A stretch of DNA of 64,000 nt from contig CM060922.1 of NCBI GenBank assembly GCA_030737875.1, positions 755,295,603-755,359,602 on the forward strand, given 5' to 3'. The stretch is from Allium sativum (taxonomy: Eukaryota; Streptophyta; Magnoliopsida; Asparagales; Amaryllidaceae). Below are positions 47,401 through 60,004 of the stretch, in pieces (position 1 is the first letter of the stretch; each line of letters opens with the position of its first letter). The notes under the pieces were generated by a model. That model was not told where the DNA came from. It did not search any database and saw only the letters and a program-made list of their open reading frames with translations. Made by a program: the position numbers and the translations under genes.

Positions 47401-49795
47401 CTTTTATAAAATTATATTCATTTTATAAAATACTTCCTTTTATAATACCCTTTTATTTCATATAAATATTTCCTTTTTATAATATCCCATTTATTTTCCA
47501 AATAAATTCCTTTTATAACTCTATTTATTTTACAAATATTCCCTTTTCAATTCTATTTGTTTTACCAATATTTCTTTTTCAATTCTATTTGTTTCACCAA
47601 TATTTCCTTTTCAATTCTATTTGTTACATATAACTATTTCTATTTATAAAATCCATTGATTTTATAAAATCCTTTAATTCAATATCCACTTTGAAATTCC
47701 TTTTTATAAAATCATTTGATTTTATATAAATATATTTCATTTTCAATATACACCTTGAAAATTCTGTTTCTACATTCCAGTATTCCTTTTTGTATTTAAC
47801 ATACCATATAACAATGATCTATATCATCCAAACACACATAAACAACAACATATTATATATCACATCATATATCACAATATATGAAAACAGTAAAATAAAT
47901 GTCGAGGAATCTAGTTGGATCCATCCGACTTGTTTCCCTGCATCCACAGATGTTATATTCACACCAATTTCATTTCAACATGAAATATTCTGATCAACAG
48001 AATCCATAATTAATTAACAATATATATATATATATATATATAACTATATCGATATTTCAACCAATCAACTAGCAGTTCAACCAACTAATCAACACACAAC
48101 AATCAATCAATATTTATCAGTTCTAAAAATACGTTATGAAAATGTAAACTGAGCAGAGTTAGTGTGATTTACTCACATTGGTTGGCATATCGTTTAATAA
48201 CGATAACCGTCGTTGATTCAAATCGGACAATTTATTTTTCTATAAATTGTAACGAGCTCCAATCCACACCCAGTCAATTCCTTTGGGTTGCTCTCGCCCA
48301 TACGATCCCAACGGATCTTGTTTCGCAGAATTCTGATTAAGTATGGCAAAGTTATAGCATTTACAAGTTATGTACACATTTGATTTAAACTTGATTTCCA
48401 TTTAAATTAAATATTGGGCCGTACCAAATACCCCTGGCCCATTCACTGTTGTTAAAGCCCAAACCCGCTCCACCGTATTCCTTCTTCCTTCTGCTGGTGC
48501 GAAACAAATAATGATCGAACTCGATGATACATATATAGGACTGAACCTCTTCACTCTAGGATGCTAAATATACATGTGTTGTAAATTATAGAATTTGATT
48601 TCTATTTGTTTTGATTTATTTCCTCTCAACATTTTTGCTGTAAGAAAAGTTAAGGACGGCGGAAATTTATTTGACCAGTGAATGAAATGTTTAGGGTTAG
48701 AGAGGTTTGTGGTATATTTATAGGATATGTTGGCTTCTCGTAGAAGCTTCATTCTATATTTTTTATTAATTTTTATGGTCATTGTTACTTATATTTGCCT
48801 TCTAAAAATCCATATGACCACATACGATATCCAAAAATTATGAAAATGGGCATACACCTTCAGTTCGACATTATGGACCCAACGAAACTGGTTTCATCGA
48901 ATTCTGACTCCGTTTGCACACAGAGCTTATTTTTAAAGGTAAAATTGTCAACTTTTTTTCACATTAAATTTACGTATTGCCACATACTTACTTCAAAAAT
49001 CACGGAAATTGAAATCTAGCAATAATTTAATATTCCGAATCCAACAAATTAGTTTCGTCGGAAACGGAGTTCATTTGCAAAACTGGCTATTTTTAAAGCT
49101 CTAAATAACCCATTTAAATATTAATATATTTTAAAAATAATCAAATTAAATATAAATAAATTTATATTATCATATATATTTATAATAGAATATCATATAG
49201 CTCCAATTGGATTTATAACTCGATATTCAAATCCAAATTGAATCGATATTCAATTTATATTGAAAATCCATTTATAATATAAATAAATCGCTATAAATTA
49301 TAAAGGAATTCCATAGCGACTTTTCGAAAATTTGATTTGGACATAACTCAACATCGGCACGACGAAATCTCTATTTTTCTCTTCCACTAGAAAAATACAC
49401 TTCACCAACTCCGAACATTTCTTGTTTCACAGAAATCCGATTTAAAACGGATTATGGATATTCGATTGAAGTTCGAATCGCCAAATTATGAACTACAGCG
49501 CCATTTCGAGCTCGATTTTAATTATAATATAATTATACGTTCAACTGTCATTTATATAATATATTCGTTAATATAATTCAATTCTAACTGAATTATATAT
49601 TCTAAATTGTCCAATTCACACAATATTGTTAATTCACTAATTCCGACTATTTCGGAATTAAATAAATTATTCTATTATTTATATTAATTAAATATTCAAT
49701 ATTATTTAATTAAACGACTATTTAATTCTCTAAATCACTATTTAAATAATTAAATAAATTATTTATTATACCGTAAAAATACGGGACGTTACATC
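44452..49795 (-). repeat. Solo LTR, Ty3 type, 5.3 kb
   Basis: The + strand runs TGTAACGACCCG to CGGGACGTTACA, flanked on both sides by TCAGG (44447-44451 and 49796-49800), a perfect target duplication. No primer site, gag or pol is inside. Orientation is inferred from its CGGGTCGTTACA-type end (minus strand), like that of the LARD. It contains tandem AT-rich arrays (46600-46960 and about 47460-47640), a (TA)n tract at about 48021-48044, and no gene. Confidence 0.8.
46600..46960. repeat. Degenerate tandem array with TTCGAATA / ATTCGAT
   Basis: Units of about 25-35 bp built on CTCTTCGAATAACTAATATT and CGATAA repeat about ten times within the solo LTR, with variable spacing. Confidence 0.75.
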
Positions 49796-50014
49796 AGGAG
49801 CTGTTAGGCGTAGAAATTTTCCAGTAACCTTCTAGGGAGTAGCAACTAAGTGGTACCATCAGTACAGAGAAAATACCATATACTCGTGGAAGCAGTTTGC
49901 TTATGAATTTTCTACACAGTTTTGCATCTGCAAGGATCCAACAGTTGACTACACAGTCATTGCCAACATCAAGTAGAGAATGGGAGTCCATAGGAGATTA
50001 TTTGAAAAGGTTCA
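49796..50014 (+). pseudogene. Tat-type gag, middle piece
   Basis: Reads VRRRNFPVTF, stop, GVATKWYHQY, YSWKQFAYEFSTQFCICKDP and SREWESIGDYLKRF, the capsid core of Tat-type gag. The text resumes as NVEALKTKDINDRD at 58654 after the GTTCA duplication. Confidence 0.75.
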
Positions 50015-50964
50015 TGTTGTATATAACGGTGTTGTATACACAATTAACGGTGTTTTATACACAATTATATGATTTTTGTTTGATGATAACAACCAAATAT
50101 ATATTATTATAAATGTGTTAATAACTGTACTGTTCTATATATTCATTACAGATAGGAATATAATATTTCTGTTTAAATAAAATACAACAGTACAATTATT
50201 TAAATACACACAGTGTTTTATTTGAACAGGATGTTTTATTTCAATATCAAACAGTACAGTTTTTACAACTCCATTTATTTGAACACTTCACTGATACAAA
50301 TCATTTCATTTTTCATATACATAACTCCTCGTTACATCACTCATCACTCAGTTATATATACATATATATATATATACAGACTCATATTCACATGTATACA
50401 TTTTTGACACTTATACACATTGTTCACTGATAAAGTCTTCAGTCTTCAGTCTTCTGCCAGCTTCACTGTCAGCCCAATCACAGTCAGTCCAGTCTTCATA
50501 CCTGTCATACAAATGAACACACACACAGTACATTGCAATAGAAATAATACTGAACACATGCTAGGGTATCGGTGTCTAGATCTGTAAAGTCTAGGATATC
50601 AGTCAGGGTGCTGACTGTCAGTTTCAGAGTCTGTAAAATCTGGGATTACGGATTACGGGGTTGTAATTCGGGGAAACCTGATCGAGGGGATATTGATCAG
50701 TCTAGGGTTTTGAGCGTAGGGTTAGAATAGGAGCAGGGATTGCGAGTGTACATGGTCTTGTATGCGGGATTTGTTCTATCACCTAGTAGAAACCTTTGGA
50801 TTGCAGCAGTAGGCAGGATTTTGCCGAAGCTGGGTATTTCTGTGTGTTATTTACTTTCTGCTTTTACTTACTCTGCAATTATCTGTGCTAGGACTAATTT
50901 CTAATATTTCGATTAACTGTAATAAACCCTATTCACCCCCTCTAGGGTTAATCTAGATCTAACA
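50015..50964 (+). repeat. 5' LTR of second Sirevirus-like element (950 bp)
   Basis: Matches 55470-56000 and 58250-58653 of the 3' LTR. It has a (TA)n tract near 50355-50375 and ends next to the primer site. Confidence 0.85.
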
Positions 50965-50966
50965 TT

Positions 50967-50978
50967 TGGTATCAGAGC
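50967..50978 (+). promoter_or_regulatory. Primer binding site, initiator Met tRNA type
   Basis: TGGTATCAGAGC two bases after the LTR. A second identical 12-mer lies at 51163-51174, just before gag. Confidence 0.85.
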
Positions 50979-51199
50979 TGGTATAAGGTTACAACATGAT
51001 AGGGAGTTCTCGTTCTATGATCTAGTGGCGAAGTAGTGACTCTTATTCCTACATGTCCGTGGGTGGTTGTCCATGTCGAGAGGCAGGACGTGAAATCAGT
51101 CTCTGAGGTGCCATTGTAGGCCACCGGGGTGTGATTAAAATCCTCGAGAAGGAGACTACAATTGGTATCAGAGCTTTATTTTTGATTAACTCTAGAATC

Positions 51200-52645
51200 A
51201 TGTTTTCCCCTTGTTGTCAGTCTTCTGGGAGTCAGTCCAGTTCATCTCCAACTATTTTCAATGGAACAGATTTTTCAAACTGGAAATCCGAAATAGAATT
51301 TTATTTAAAATCTGTTAATATTAGATGTTGGGATACTGTTATCAATGGGAGTGATATGTCTGATAATAGAAACATTGTTTTCGATTCTCGTGCTATGAAT
51401 ATCATATTTGATTATCTCAGTACAGAACAGTATATTCACGTATCTCATTGTTTGACTGCGCAGGATGTCTGGAGAACTCTCAACAAGCTCTATGGAAAAA
51501 CTGACGACTGCTTAAAACCCTAGAATGTCAACTCAAATTCAGATATGTGCTTAAAGGGAGAAACAGATGAATCAAACGATGGAGAATCAACAGATGCTGA
51601 AACTGAAAATCTCACATACGAATATTAGGTTTATATGTGCACTGATTTAACTAAATCTGTTGATAAACTCCAATCTAAAAACAAATCTCTGAAATCTATG
51701 AGTTCTGAGTTAACTGGCAAAATTGATGATTTCGAATCACAACTTAAATCGTTTAAAAACTCTTCAAAGTCTGATTGTAAAAATTGTCTGAAATTGGAAA
51801 CCAATCTTGTTCATCTCAATAAAAATATTCAAAAGTTTGAAAAAGAAATTCTTATCTTAAAAGAAAACAAGATTGAGTTATCAAGTTTGAATATTTTTTT
51901 ACAAAAGGAATTTGAAATTTTTAAGACTGATATAAATTCCAAATTTGAAATTGCTGAAAAAGAAAGTTTGTTGAAATCTGATTTGATTTTGAAAGAACTG
52001 GAAAACGAGATTGAAAAATCCAAGAAATTTGAGTTTGAAAAACAAAAATGATTTGAATCTGAAATCATGGAATCCCAAGCCAGAATTAAAACTCTTAAAG
52101 ATGAAAATTTGTTTTTAAAATCAGATTTTGATAGATGTAAGATCACTAAAAATCATTGTTCAGATTTAATGAAAGAGAACCGTGATCTTAAAACTAAAAT
52201 TCAACAACTTGAGTCAACTTTGACTAAATTTTCAACAGGTGAGAAATCTTTGAATATGTTGTTGAAAAATCAACTTTCTCCTGGAAATAAAAATGGTCTT
52301 GGTTTTGGAAAAACAAATGGCTTTGAAAATTTGAATTCGTATGTTTTTAAAAATCCTTTAAATTGCTTCAAAAATGATCTTTCTGAAAATTTGAGCTTTG
52401 GAAATTCCAAAAGGTTTTTAAATCACAAACGAGACAAGAATTGGTTTGATAACAATCCAGTTGAACAGATGTGGACCCCAAAAGGAAATAAAATGATTTT
52501 TGGAAAGACTAAACAAGTTCCTAAAGGCACAAAGATAGATTCGAATGGGATGTTATACAAACAGATTTGGGTACCAAAAGATGTTAACATAACTGTGAGT
52601 GGTTTCACTAATTTTGTTAAACCACTCGATCCCCTCAACTGTTAG
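51200..52645 (+). pseudogene. gag: Sirevirus-like gag with coiled-coil region, internal loss
   Basis: ATG at 51200. One frame to 52645 with three stops (TAG at 51521, TAG near 51632, TGA near 52049). The N-terminal part is a copia gag core (FNGTDFSNWKSEIEFYLKSV, then AQDVWRTLNKLYGKTDD). It breaks off early into an acidic linker, so the capsid end and CCHC knuckle appear deleted. From 51635 a long Lys/Glu/Leu heptad region predicts a coiled coil of about 190 residues. It is followed by the GEKSLNMLLKNQLSPGNKNG and GLGF block and the KQIWVPKD spacer that precede protease in Sireviruses. Protease itself is absent. Confidence 0.8.
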
Positions 52646-55469
52646 GTACCAAAGGATGGCTGAGGAACTACTATGCTGAAAAGAGTTTGAATTCAAGTTG
52701 TTCTATATTTCTGTATTCTTTACAGTTCCCTGGCCAAGGTTTGTTGAGTTAGAAATTCTGATTTACACTGGATTCTGGTATGATCTCTAAACTCACCTAT
52801 GTAAATATTTTCTGTTTTGATTTTTTTTCTTTTGTTTATTTCTTCTTCTTCTCCTTTCTATCTCTTTCTTCTGTCTACTCTAATTTGATTTGTCATTGCC
52901 ATATTCTTCTTATTCTGGGCTGTCTTAAACTTCCAATTGTAGAATTCATATTATCTGGAAATTCACTTCATGTGTATAAAACTCTAATATTTTTAATCTT
53001 TTCCAGATCTTGAATTTATTTCTGTAAATATCTGCAATAGTTTTTGAAGTTTATTTTTTTTGAATTCTTAACATTGTTGAAGCATTAATATCATATCTTG
53101 AACACTGTTATTTTGAATTCTAAATTTTTGAAGATCTGAATAATTAATGAAATTTCACACTTATGCAGTTATGAGTTTCTTCCAATTCATTTTGGAAGCG
53201 CTTAAAATACTATACTCATTACAGTACATCTTGTTACTTATCAGTTGTGATAATTTCAGAAATTTTCAGATTGGCTTGAATATGTTAAATTGTCTTGAAT
53301 CAGTGATACATCGTGATATTTATATTCATTCATGATCGTTTTATTTTGAAATCTGTTTATTTAAAATCATCTGAAATTCTTGATATTTTGAATATCACAC
53401 ACCACTTGAATTTGAAATTATCAATCTTGTGTGAATAATTCATTATATCTCAAACTTGACATTGATTCATGTGATTTCAAATAAATTATTTCTTAATTTT
53501 AGGATCATGAATAATTCTCAAACTTGATGTAAATGATCTGAATATTTCACTTGTGCTTGTCAGAGATTTCTTGTGAAAAAATCGTCAAAAATCTAATTAT
53601 GTAACTCACTTTTATTTCATAATCAACTGGCTTGAATGTTTATTTAAAATCATTTGGAATTATTGATTTATTGAATCTCACACATATTTTGAAGTTGAAA
53701 TTTGGTGTGATCGATTCATTGAATCTTGAGCTATTCATATTCCTCAAATGTTTTTCAAATAAACAGTATTTCTGATCTTGGATCATGAATCATATTCTGT
53801 GACCTTGACAAGTATGATTTGAAACTTTTTTTCTGTGTTGCTCTGATACTGTTTTTGAAAAATGTTTGTTCTGGAATCACTTGCTTGCTGCTCTGATACA
53901 TGTGCATAATCTATTATCTCGTTTGCTTGGGCTTTGTACTTAATAATTCTTTTGTCTATGACATTCTTGTTCAATATCATGTTAAAATTCCTTATAAATA
54001 GAGACACCATGTGGTATCAGTTTAGAAGTGTTGAATATTTTTTGTATATATTCTTTATGGTGTATATATCTCCCTAAATTCCTCTGGTAATTGATTTTCA
54101 ATTTTAAAATTATTTATTGTTTATTCATTCAGAAATTGAAATCAATATCCAATTTGTGTTGTATTTATAATTCATCAAAATTGTTATCAGAATTTTAAAA
54201 CTGTGATGAATTGCGACTGCAGTATATTTCACAACAAGAGGAGATTTTATTTAAATTCTTCATGATGGTTGAACATTCATTATAATATCTTTGAATTGGG
54301 AATTATTTCATGACCATCTCCTTTATCTATCATCATTCTGCCATCCATGATAATTTTATATTAATGAGGAGAGTTAATATGTTTTAAAATTCTTTTGAAT
54401 AAACGGTGAAATTTTTTGTGATAGAAATTGGACTATGTTATTATTCAGAATTAGTGATAATTGAAAATTTTCAAAAATCCCGGTACAGTCGAGCATATTT
54501 CATAATATAATTAATTTAGAAATTTATTTCACAGACCATTTCTGTACCTACCGCATTTCTATCATCCATTTTTGGTTCTATATAGTGAGGAGTTTTTTCT
54601 TTTAAAGCTGAAATGGTAAATATATATAATAAATATATAAGTGTGTCTTTAACCTCATTTAAAAATCCAAGCTCTGGTTATGCATGGCTATGAGACAACT
54701 TATAATTTAAGCTGCGACTGACCTCATTTAAAAATCCAAGCTCTGGTTATGTGTGGTCAGTGTGCTTTTAAATAAAATAAAAAGAAAAAGGACATGTTGT
54801 GCTATAAATTAAAATTATTCTTAAATTCTCCTCGGTGTATAAGAATCAGCCTATCAATCCATCTTCTAATCTGTGAAATGTGTTGAAATCTTATGACGTA
54901 TTATGATTAGTTGATTGATAGGGATTTGAGATTATACGATTTTATCACTTATATTGAATTATTAATTATAGTCCAAATCCGTCACTGTTTTTTAGCTCCA
55001 TTTTTTTTATAAAATCATTTTTTTGGAAAATAATTCATATTTTTATAACTCTCCCCATTTTATATAAATTTCATCGTAAATCCATCATTCTCTGCAATGT
55101 GAAATATGTCACATGTTCTCAGTTTATTATGATTTTTGTTTGACTGATTGAGATTTATGATGACAATTATTCCTCTTAAGCTGTAATTATATTTTTAGTC
55201 AATTTTCATCCGTATTTTAAACTCTGTATCCTTTTGATGATAACAAAAGGGGGAGAATGGATTGAGATTTTGATGTATGAGTGAATATTTTATAAATATT
55301 TTTAATTTTGAAAATTTATTATTCATTTCACTCATGCACAGTTATAGGGGGAGTTATCTGTTGTAGGGGGAGCATTCAAATAGGGGGAGTTTCTGTGGTT
55401 CACTGTAAAACACATTTATATTATATTCAATATCTTAATATGTGTTTGTCATCATCAAAAAGGGGAGAT
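52646..55469 (+). other. Long non-coding 3' region with polypurine tracts
   Basis: No gene seen in 2.8 kb. It has a 69-bp tandem repeat (ACCTCATTTAAAAATCCAAG at 54652 and 54721), a diverged duplication of about 285 bp near 53390-53780, and five G-rich purine tracts at 55245, 55346, 55365, 55382 and 55458, the last next to the 3' LTR. Confidence 0.7.
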
Positions 55470-58400
55470 TGTTGTATATAACGGTGTTGTATACACAATT
55501 AATGGTGTTGTATACACAATTATATGATTTTTGTTTGATGATAACAACCAAATATATATTATTATAAATGTGTTAATAACTGTACTGTTCTATATATTCA
55601 TTACAGATAGGAATATAATATTTCTGTTTAAATAAAATACAACAATATAATTATTTAAATACACACAGTGTTTTATTTAAACAGGATATTTTATTTCAAT
55701 ATCAAACAGTACAGTTTTTACAACTCCATTTATTTGAACACTTCACTGATACAAATCATTTCATTTTTCATATACACAACTCCTCGTTACATCACTCATC
55801 ACTCAGTTATATATATATATATACAGACTCATATTCACATGTATACATTTTTGACACTTATACACATTGTTCACTGATACAGTCTTCAGTCTTCTGCTAG
55901 CTTCACTGTCAGCCCAATCACAGTCAGTCCAGTCTTCATACCTGTCATACAAATGAACACACACACAGTACATTGCAATAGAAATAATACTGAACACATG
56001 CGAATATAATTTTTAATTTTAAAAAATTTATTTACCTCAGTTTTATGGTGTGTTTCTCATCATTTTTCATGACTTGATCTGATCTGTGTCTAGATAGTTT
56101 GTATATGAACAGGGACAGAAAATATTGTCTGATGGCTGCATATACACACGTGTATATTTATACACGTGTGCACTGCCACGCTAATCAGAATACATCTGAG
56201 GAGTAGCCACAAGGACCATCTCAACTCACTGCATATGAATATGGTCGAGAGTGTGCTCAATCAAAGCAGCAAATACAAAGTCACCCAAATTCAAACAACA
56301 AAGGAATTTCAGCAACCAGGATGGTGCAGCTCAAGGCAAGTATGGTCGAGGCAGTTCTCAAAATCAAGTGTACATGTTTACTTTGTGTAGTGCAAAAAAA
56401 AAAAGGACAAAGCTCAAGCAAGAAGACACATCAATAATGAATGTAGTATATACATTGCAAGACTGGAATCATTCATGTCAGCATGTTCAAAATAACATAA
56501 CTTCATGGTACAGCTAAAATTATATGGCAACAAGATGGTTGAGCATGGGACAGAATTGATCAATGCAGATCATGTGTGCATGGTGGTGTATAATATGGAA
56601 GGTGATAAGTTCAAGTACAAATTTTCATAGCCAGGGTCAATGCAAGTTTATGGTGCAGCCAAAGTAAGGAAGATTCATGTATACAACATGAGTTATAGTT
56701 GGAAGCACAAACATGAATGACTGTATGGATCAGCAATGTCTTCTTTTAGTTCAAGCACATACACAAGGGTAAGGGAGCAGTTCAGTTAAAAGCATAGCAG
56801 TATTTCAGAATGGTCGAGCACAGGAGAAAGTGTAATGACAGGAGCATAAGGTAACATGAGTGTACAAACAAGATTTCAGCGATAAGGAGTGAACATACGC
56901 AAGCACAAATGGTGAAGAGCATATACAAATAAGAAGATAAACATGATGCATTCAAGTCTCAAATACAAGTGTGTTACTGCTTCAAGTATGGAGAAGGTTT
57001 GTGACATAGCATGGTCAAAGCAGCATGAACAATGTGCATGTTTATTTCAGCAGCTAAAATGGTGATCAAGTACTCAAGACTTTCAAGCATGGTGTGAGTG
57101 GTTGTGCACAAACACAATGATGCGGGCATATCAAGCAGTAAAAGACACGAGTGGCAAAGCAACATGCAAAAATTATCTGGACAGACATGAAAATCATATA
57201 CACATTCAAAACATGGTTCAGTCATCAGCAAGCAAATGTGTCGAGCCAAATTGGCAAGTTTTAAAATGAGTTCAGAAATCATGCTTTTATTTCCAGAAAA
57301 GAAAATCACAGAAATGCACAAGTTAAGGCAGTCAATATATTTTGCCAAAGAATATTTTTTTAAACAATATTGAAGAAACATTTCAGTTTTGTTTCTTATT
57401 TTTGGCAGAAAATCAATTTTCAGGAAAGACATGCACAACAATATTTGGCAACAAAATTGTTTTAAACATTTCCAGAAATTAAGCAACAACAGTGCATTCA
57501 AGAAGAAAAAGTTTAGTTAGTTTTCAGTAATTCCAGAAAGACAATTTTGGCAAGAATTTAATCAGGAAATTCGTTGGCCTTTTAATGCAAGGAATCACAA
57601 TTTTATTTCCAGGAAATCATGCATGTTTATTAATGCCGAGATAATCGAGTGCTCAAGGCAACAACTTTCATCAATTAATCCAAGCAATCAAAAGGGAAAT
57701 CAAAAAGGGGAAAACATGCAATCAATCAGAGCAACCAAAAGAAGAAAGCACGCACCAAATCATTTCAAGTCAGACGATGAAATCAGAGTTTTAGGGTTTT
57801 GATTCTACCCTATTTAAACACCTCTTACATCATTGGCAAAGGATGAAAAAACAAACAAAATCAATTTCAAGCATAAAATCGAAAAATAAATTTCAGAGGA
57901 ACTCACTAAATTCATCCATAGTTTTTCGGTCACCAGGATACCAAATCGAAGCATCAGAGAGCCACACAAATTTGAGCATCGAAGAGGAACACATCAGAGA
58001 ACTAGATTACATCAATCTGAAGCTATCGCGATTGGTTTTGGGGCAAACATTACAACCCTAGCCGCCATTTATTTTTCCAGAGACAAAAGAGATCGGGCAA
58101 GACTAAAGAGGATGCAAAAGAAATGGGTCGGCCAAGTGTTAAAAGGGGATGACCCCTTTAATTAATCTCCTTAGGGTTTTCTTGTTATTTTAAATTTTAT
58201 TGTTTTTATTTTTATTTTTGCATTTTGAATTTATTTTGTAAACAAACGAATCAGTGTCTAGATCTGTAAAGTCTAGGATACCAGTCAGGGTGTTGACTGT
58301 CAGTTTCAGAGTCTGTAAAATCTGGAATTACGGATTACGGGGTTGTAATTCGGGGAAACCTGATCGAGGGGATATCGATCAGTCTAGGGTTTTGAGCGTA

Positions 58401-58653
58401 GGGTTAGAATAGGAGCAGGGATTGCGAGTGTACATGGTCTTGTATGCGGGATCTGTTCTATCACCTAGTAGAAACCTTAGGATTGCAGCAGTAGGCAGGA
58501 TTTTGCCGAAGCTGGGTATTTCTGTGTGTTATTTACTTTCTGCATTTACTTACTCTGCAATTATCTGTGCTGCAACTAATTTCTAATATTTCGATTACCT
58601 GTAATAAACCCTATTCACCCCCCCCCCCCTCTAGGGTTAATCTAGATCCAATA
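55470..58653 (+). repeat. 3' LTR of second Sirevirus-like element, 3184 bp with extra segment
   Basis: Aligned to the 5' LTR at both ends, but 56001-58249 has no partner there. The extra segment holds a G-box inverted repeat (56145-56170), many ATGGTCGAG words, and a TATA-like CCCTATTTAAAC near 57808. A C homopolymer lies at 58618-58629. Confidence 0.75.
56145..56170. promoter_or_regulatory. Inverted repeat with two G-box cores
   Basis: CACACGTGTATA, then TT, then TATACACGTGTG: 12-bp perfect arms, each with CACGTG, the core bound by plant bZIP/bHLH factors. A regulatory role is inference. Confidence 0.45.
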
Positions 58654-59220
58654 GTTCAATGTAGAAGCATTGAAGACAAAGGACATCAATGACCGTGATA
58701 AGCTAATTGTTGTGCATTCGTGGTTAATCGAGAACACCCTGTTCTAGAAGGAACTATATATCCACGGTTGCAGAGACTTACAAGACTTCCACTTTCAAGC
58801 TGACAAATTCAACCGTATGGATGAATTGTACTTTACCAAAAAGCAGTTTGGGCCTTAAGTGAAAGGAGGAAAGATGAACTTTGGTAGAAAGCCTCAGAGT
58901 GGAAGGTTTGGCTTGGACGGAAATCAAAAAAGGCCAAGGTAGGAAGATTCTAATTCCAATGCAATTGATTTAAGCAAGCCCGTTTCTTTTGTTTATGTTG
59001 TGGCAAAAGAAAGGGTCCACAACTTCCCCGTCTCATTCAAAGCAAACATCTGCCCTAAACCTCATGCTAGTGGAAAATATGGTGAGTATCACAAAACAAA
59101 TGGACATAAGACTGGTGAGTGCAAGATATTGGATGGGATTATTAAAAATCTCAATCGAGAGGGACATCTGAAAGAATTTGTTCTAAACAAAACGTCATCC
59201 GCCCAACATGCGAATGGATA
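58654..59220 (+). pseudogene. Tat-type gag, C-terminal piece
   Basis: Continues NVEALKTKDINDRDKLIVVH and SWLIENTLF, then a stop, ELYFTKKQFGP, a basic stretch, and KYGEYHKTNGHKTGECKILD with IIKNLNREGHLKEFV (to about 59180). The last block is the Tat-type zinc-like motif, with the first Cys replaced by Gly. Stops are present. Confidence 0.75.
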
Positions 59221-59269
59221 ACAAAAGGTTTCAGCTAATGCAATAGAACCTCCTATGGAGGAAGGTCAT

Positions 59270-59760
59270 TTATAGACTTGGGACCGCCAATAAATTGGAT
59301 TAATGTGATCCATGGTGGGCCACACCGTGTTGGAAATTGCCCGGTATCCAAGAATTGGTATCTAAAGGAGGGACGTGAATGGATATTCTCCAGTCAAGAG
59401 GAACCCTCATTGAAAAATGCTCGTTGCACCCTCAAGATGCATAACCTGGTGATTTTGCCAGAGGAGATGAAGAAAGGGGTCCGTTATCCGCAATAATTTT
59501 TGGCTTCAACAACAAAGGCTCGACTACTGTAGGACAGATCAATCTTCTGGTTCAAGTTGGCTTATCTCCACTCCATCGAACCTTTGAAACTCTCTTTGTC
59601 GTGATCGTTCAACCGTCCTACTACAACGCCTTCTTTAGTCGATCGGCTCTGGAAGAAACGGATGCTTTTGTTTCTTCCAAGTACCTTATGTTAAAATTCT
59701 TGACTAAACAAGGATGGGGCACCATCCAGGGAGAGTAGTTCAGTTATCGAAAACTGTACT
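59270..59760 (+). pseudogene. Tat-type protease relic
   Basis: INVIHGGP at about 59293 is the usual block between gag and protease in this group. Further on, SYYNAFFSRSALEETDAFVS and KYLMLKFLTKQGWGTIQG match the C-terminal protease region (YNAILGRP-type). The catalytic D-S/T-G is not readable. Frameshifted. Confidence 0.6.
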
Positions 59761-60004
59761 TCGTAATGGTTGACAAATGCTAACGGAAGTATTCTTCGTA
59801 TCTTGATTCTTTTACTATTTTTAAACCTTTGTAAGATGGATTCTTACATCCAACATTTGAAACTAGAATGAAAATTAATAAAGCTAACAAACGTACAAAT
59901 GGTAGGTACACTTCTTTGAGATGAAAAAAGAAGAGAGTTCATAACATAAACTTGACAGAAGAAGAAGAAATTGTCACAGACTTGGATTTAGAGGAGACAA
60001 TGAA

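Larger units (their letters stand above)
50015..58653 (+). mobile_element. Second gag-only Sirevirus-like element
   Basis: LTRs start TGTTGTATATAACGGTG at 50015 and 55470. The 5' LTR ends ATCTAACA (50964) and the 3' LTR ATCCAATA (58653). A perfect 5-bp duplication GTTCA flanks it (50010-50014 and 58654-58658). Inside are a gag with three in-frame stops and about 2.8 kb of non-coding DNA with a cluster of polypurine tracts. No protease, integrase, RT or RNase H. The LTRs differ in length by 2.2 kb (950 versus 3184 bp). Confidence 0.85.

Noticed and set aside
52067..52645. A host coiled-coil protein gene
   Set aside because: Same frame as the copia gag upstream, and ends with the IWVPKD block typical of Sirevirus gag-protease spacers.
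56974..57501. A 175-aa minus-strand gene
   Set aside because: Cys/Leu-rich translation of an AT/CA-rich non-coding segment; no motif, no promoter, and only one LTR has the segment.
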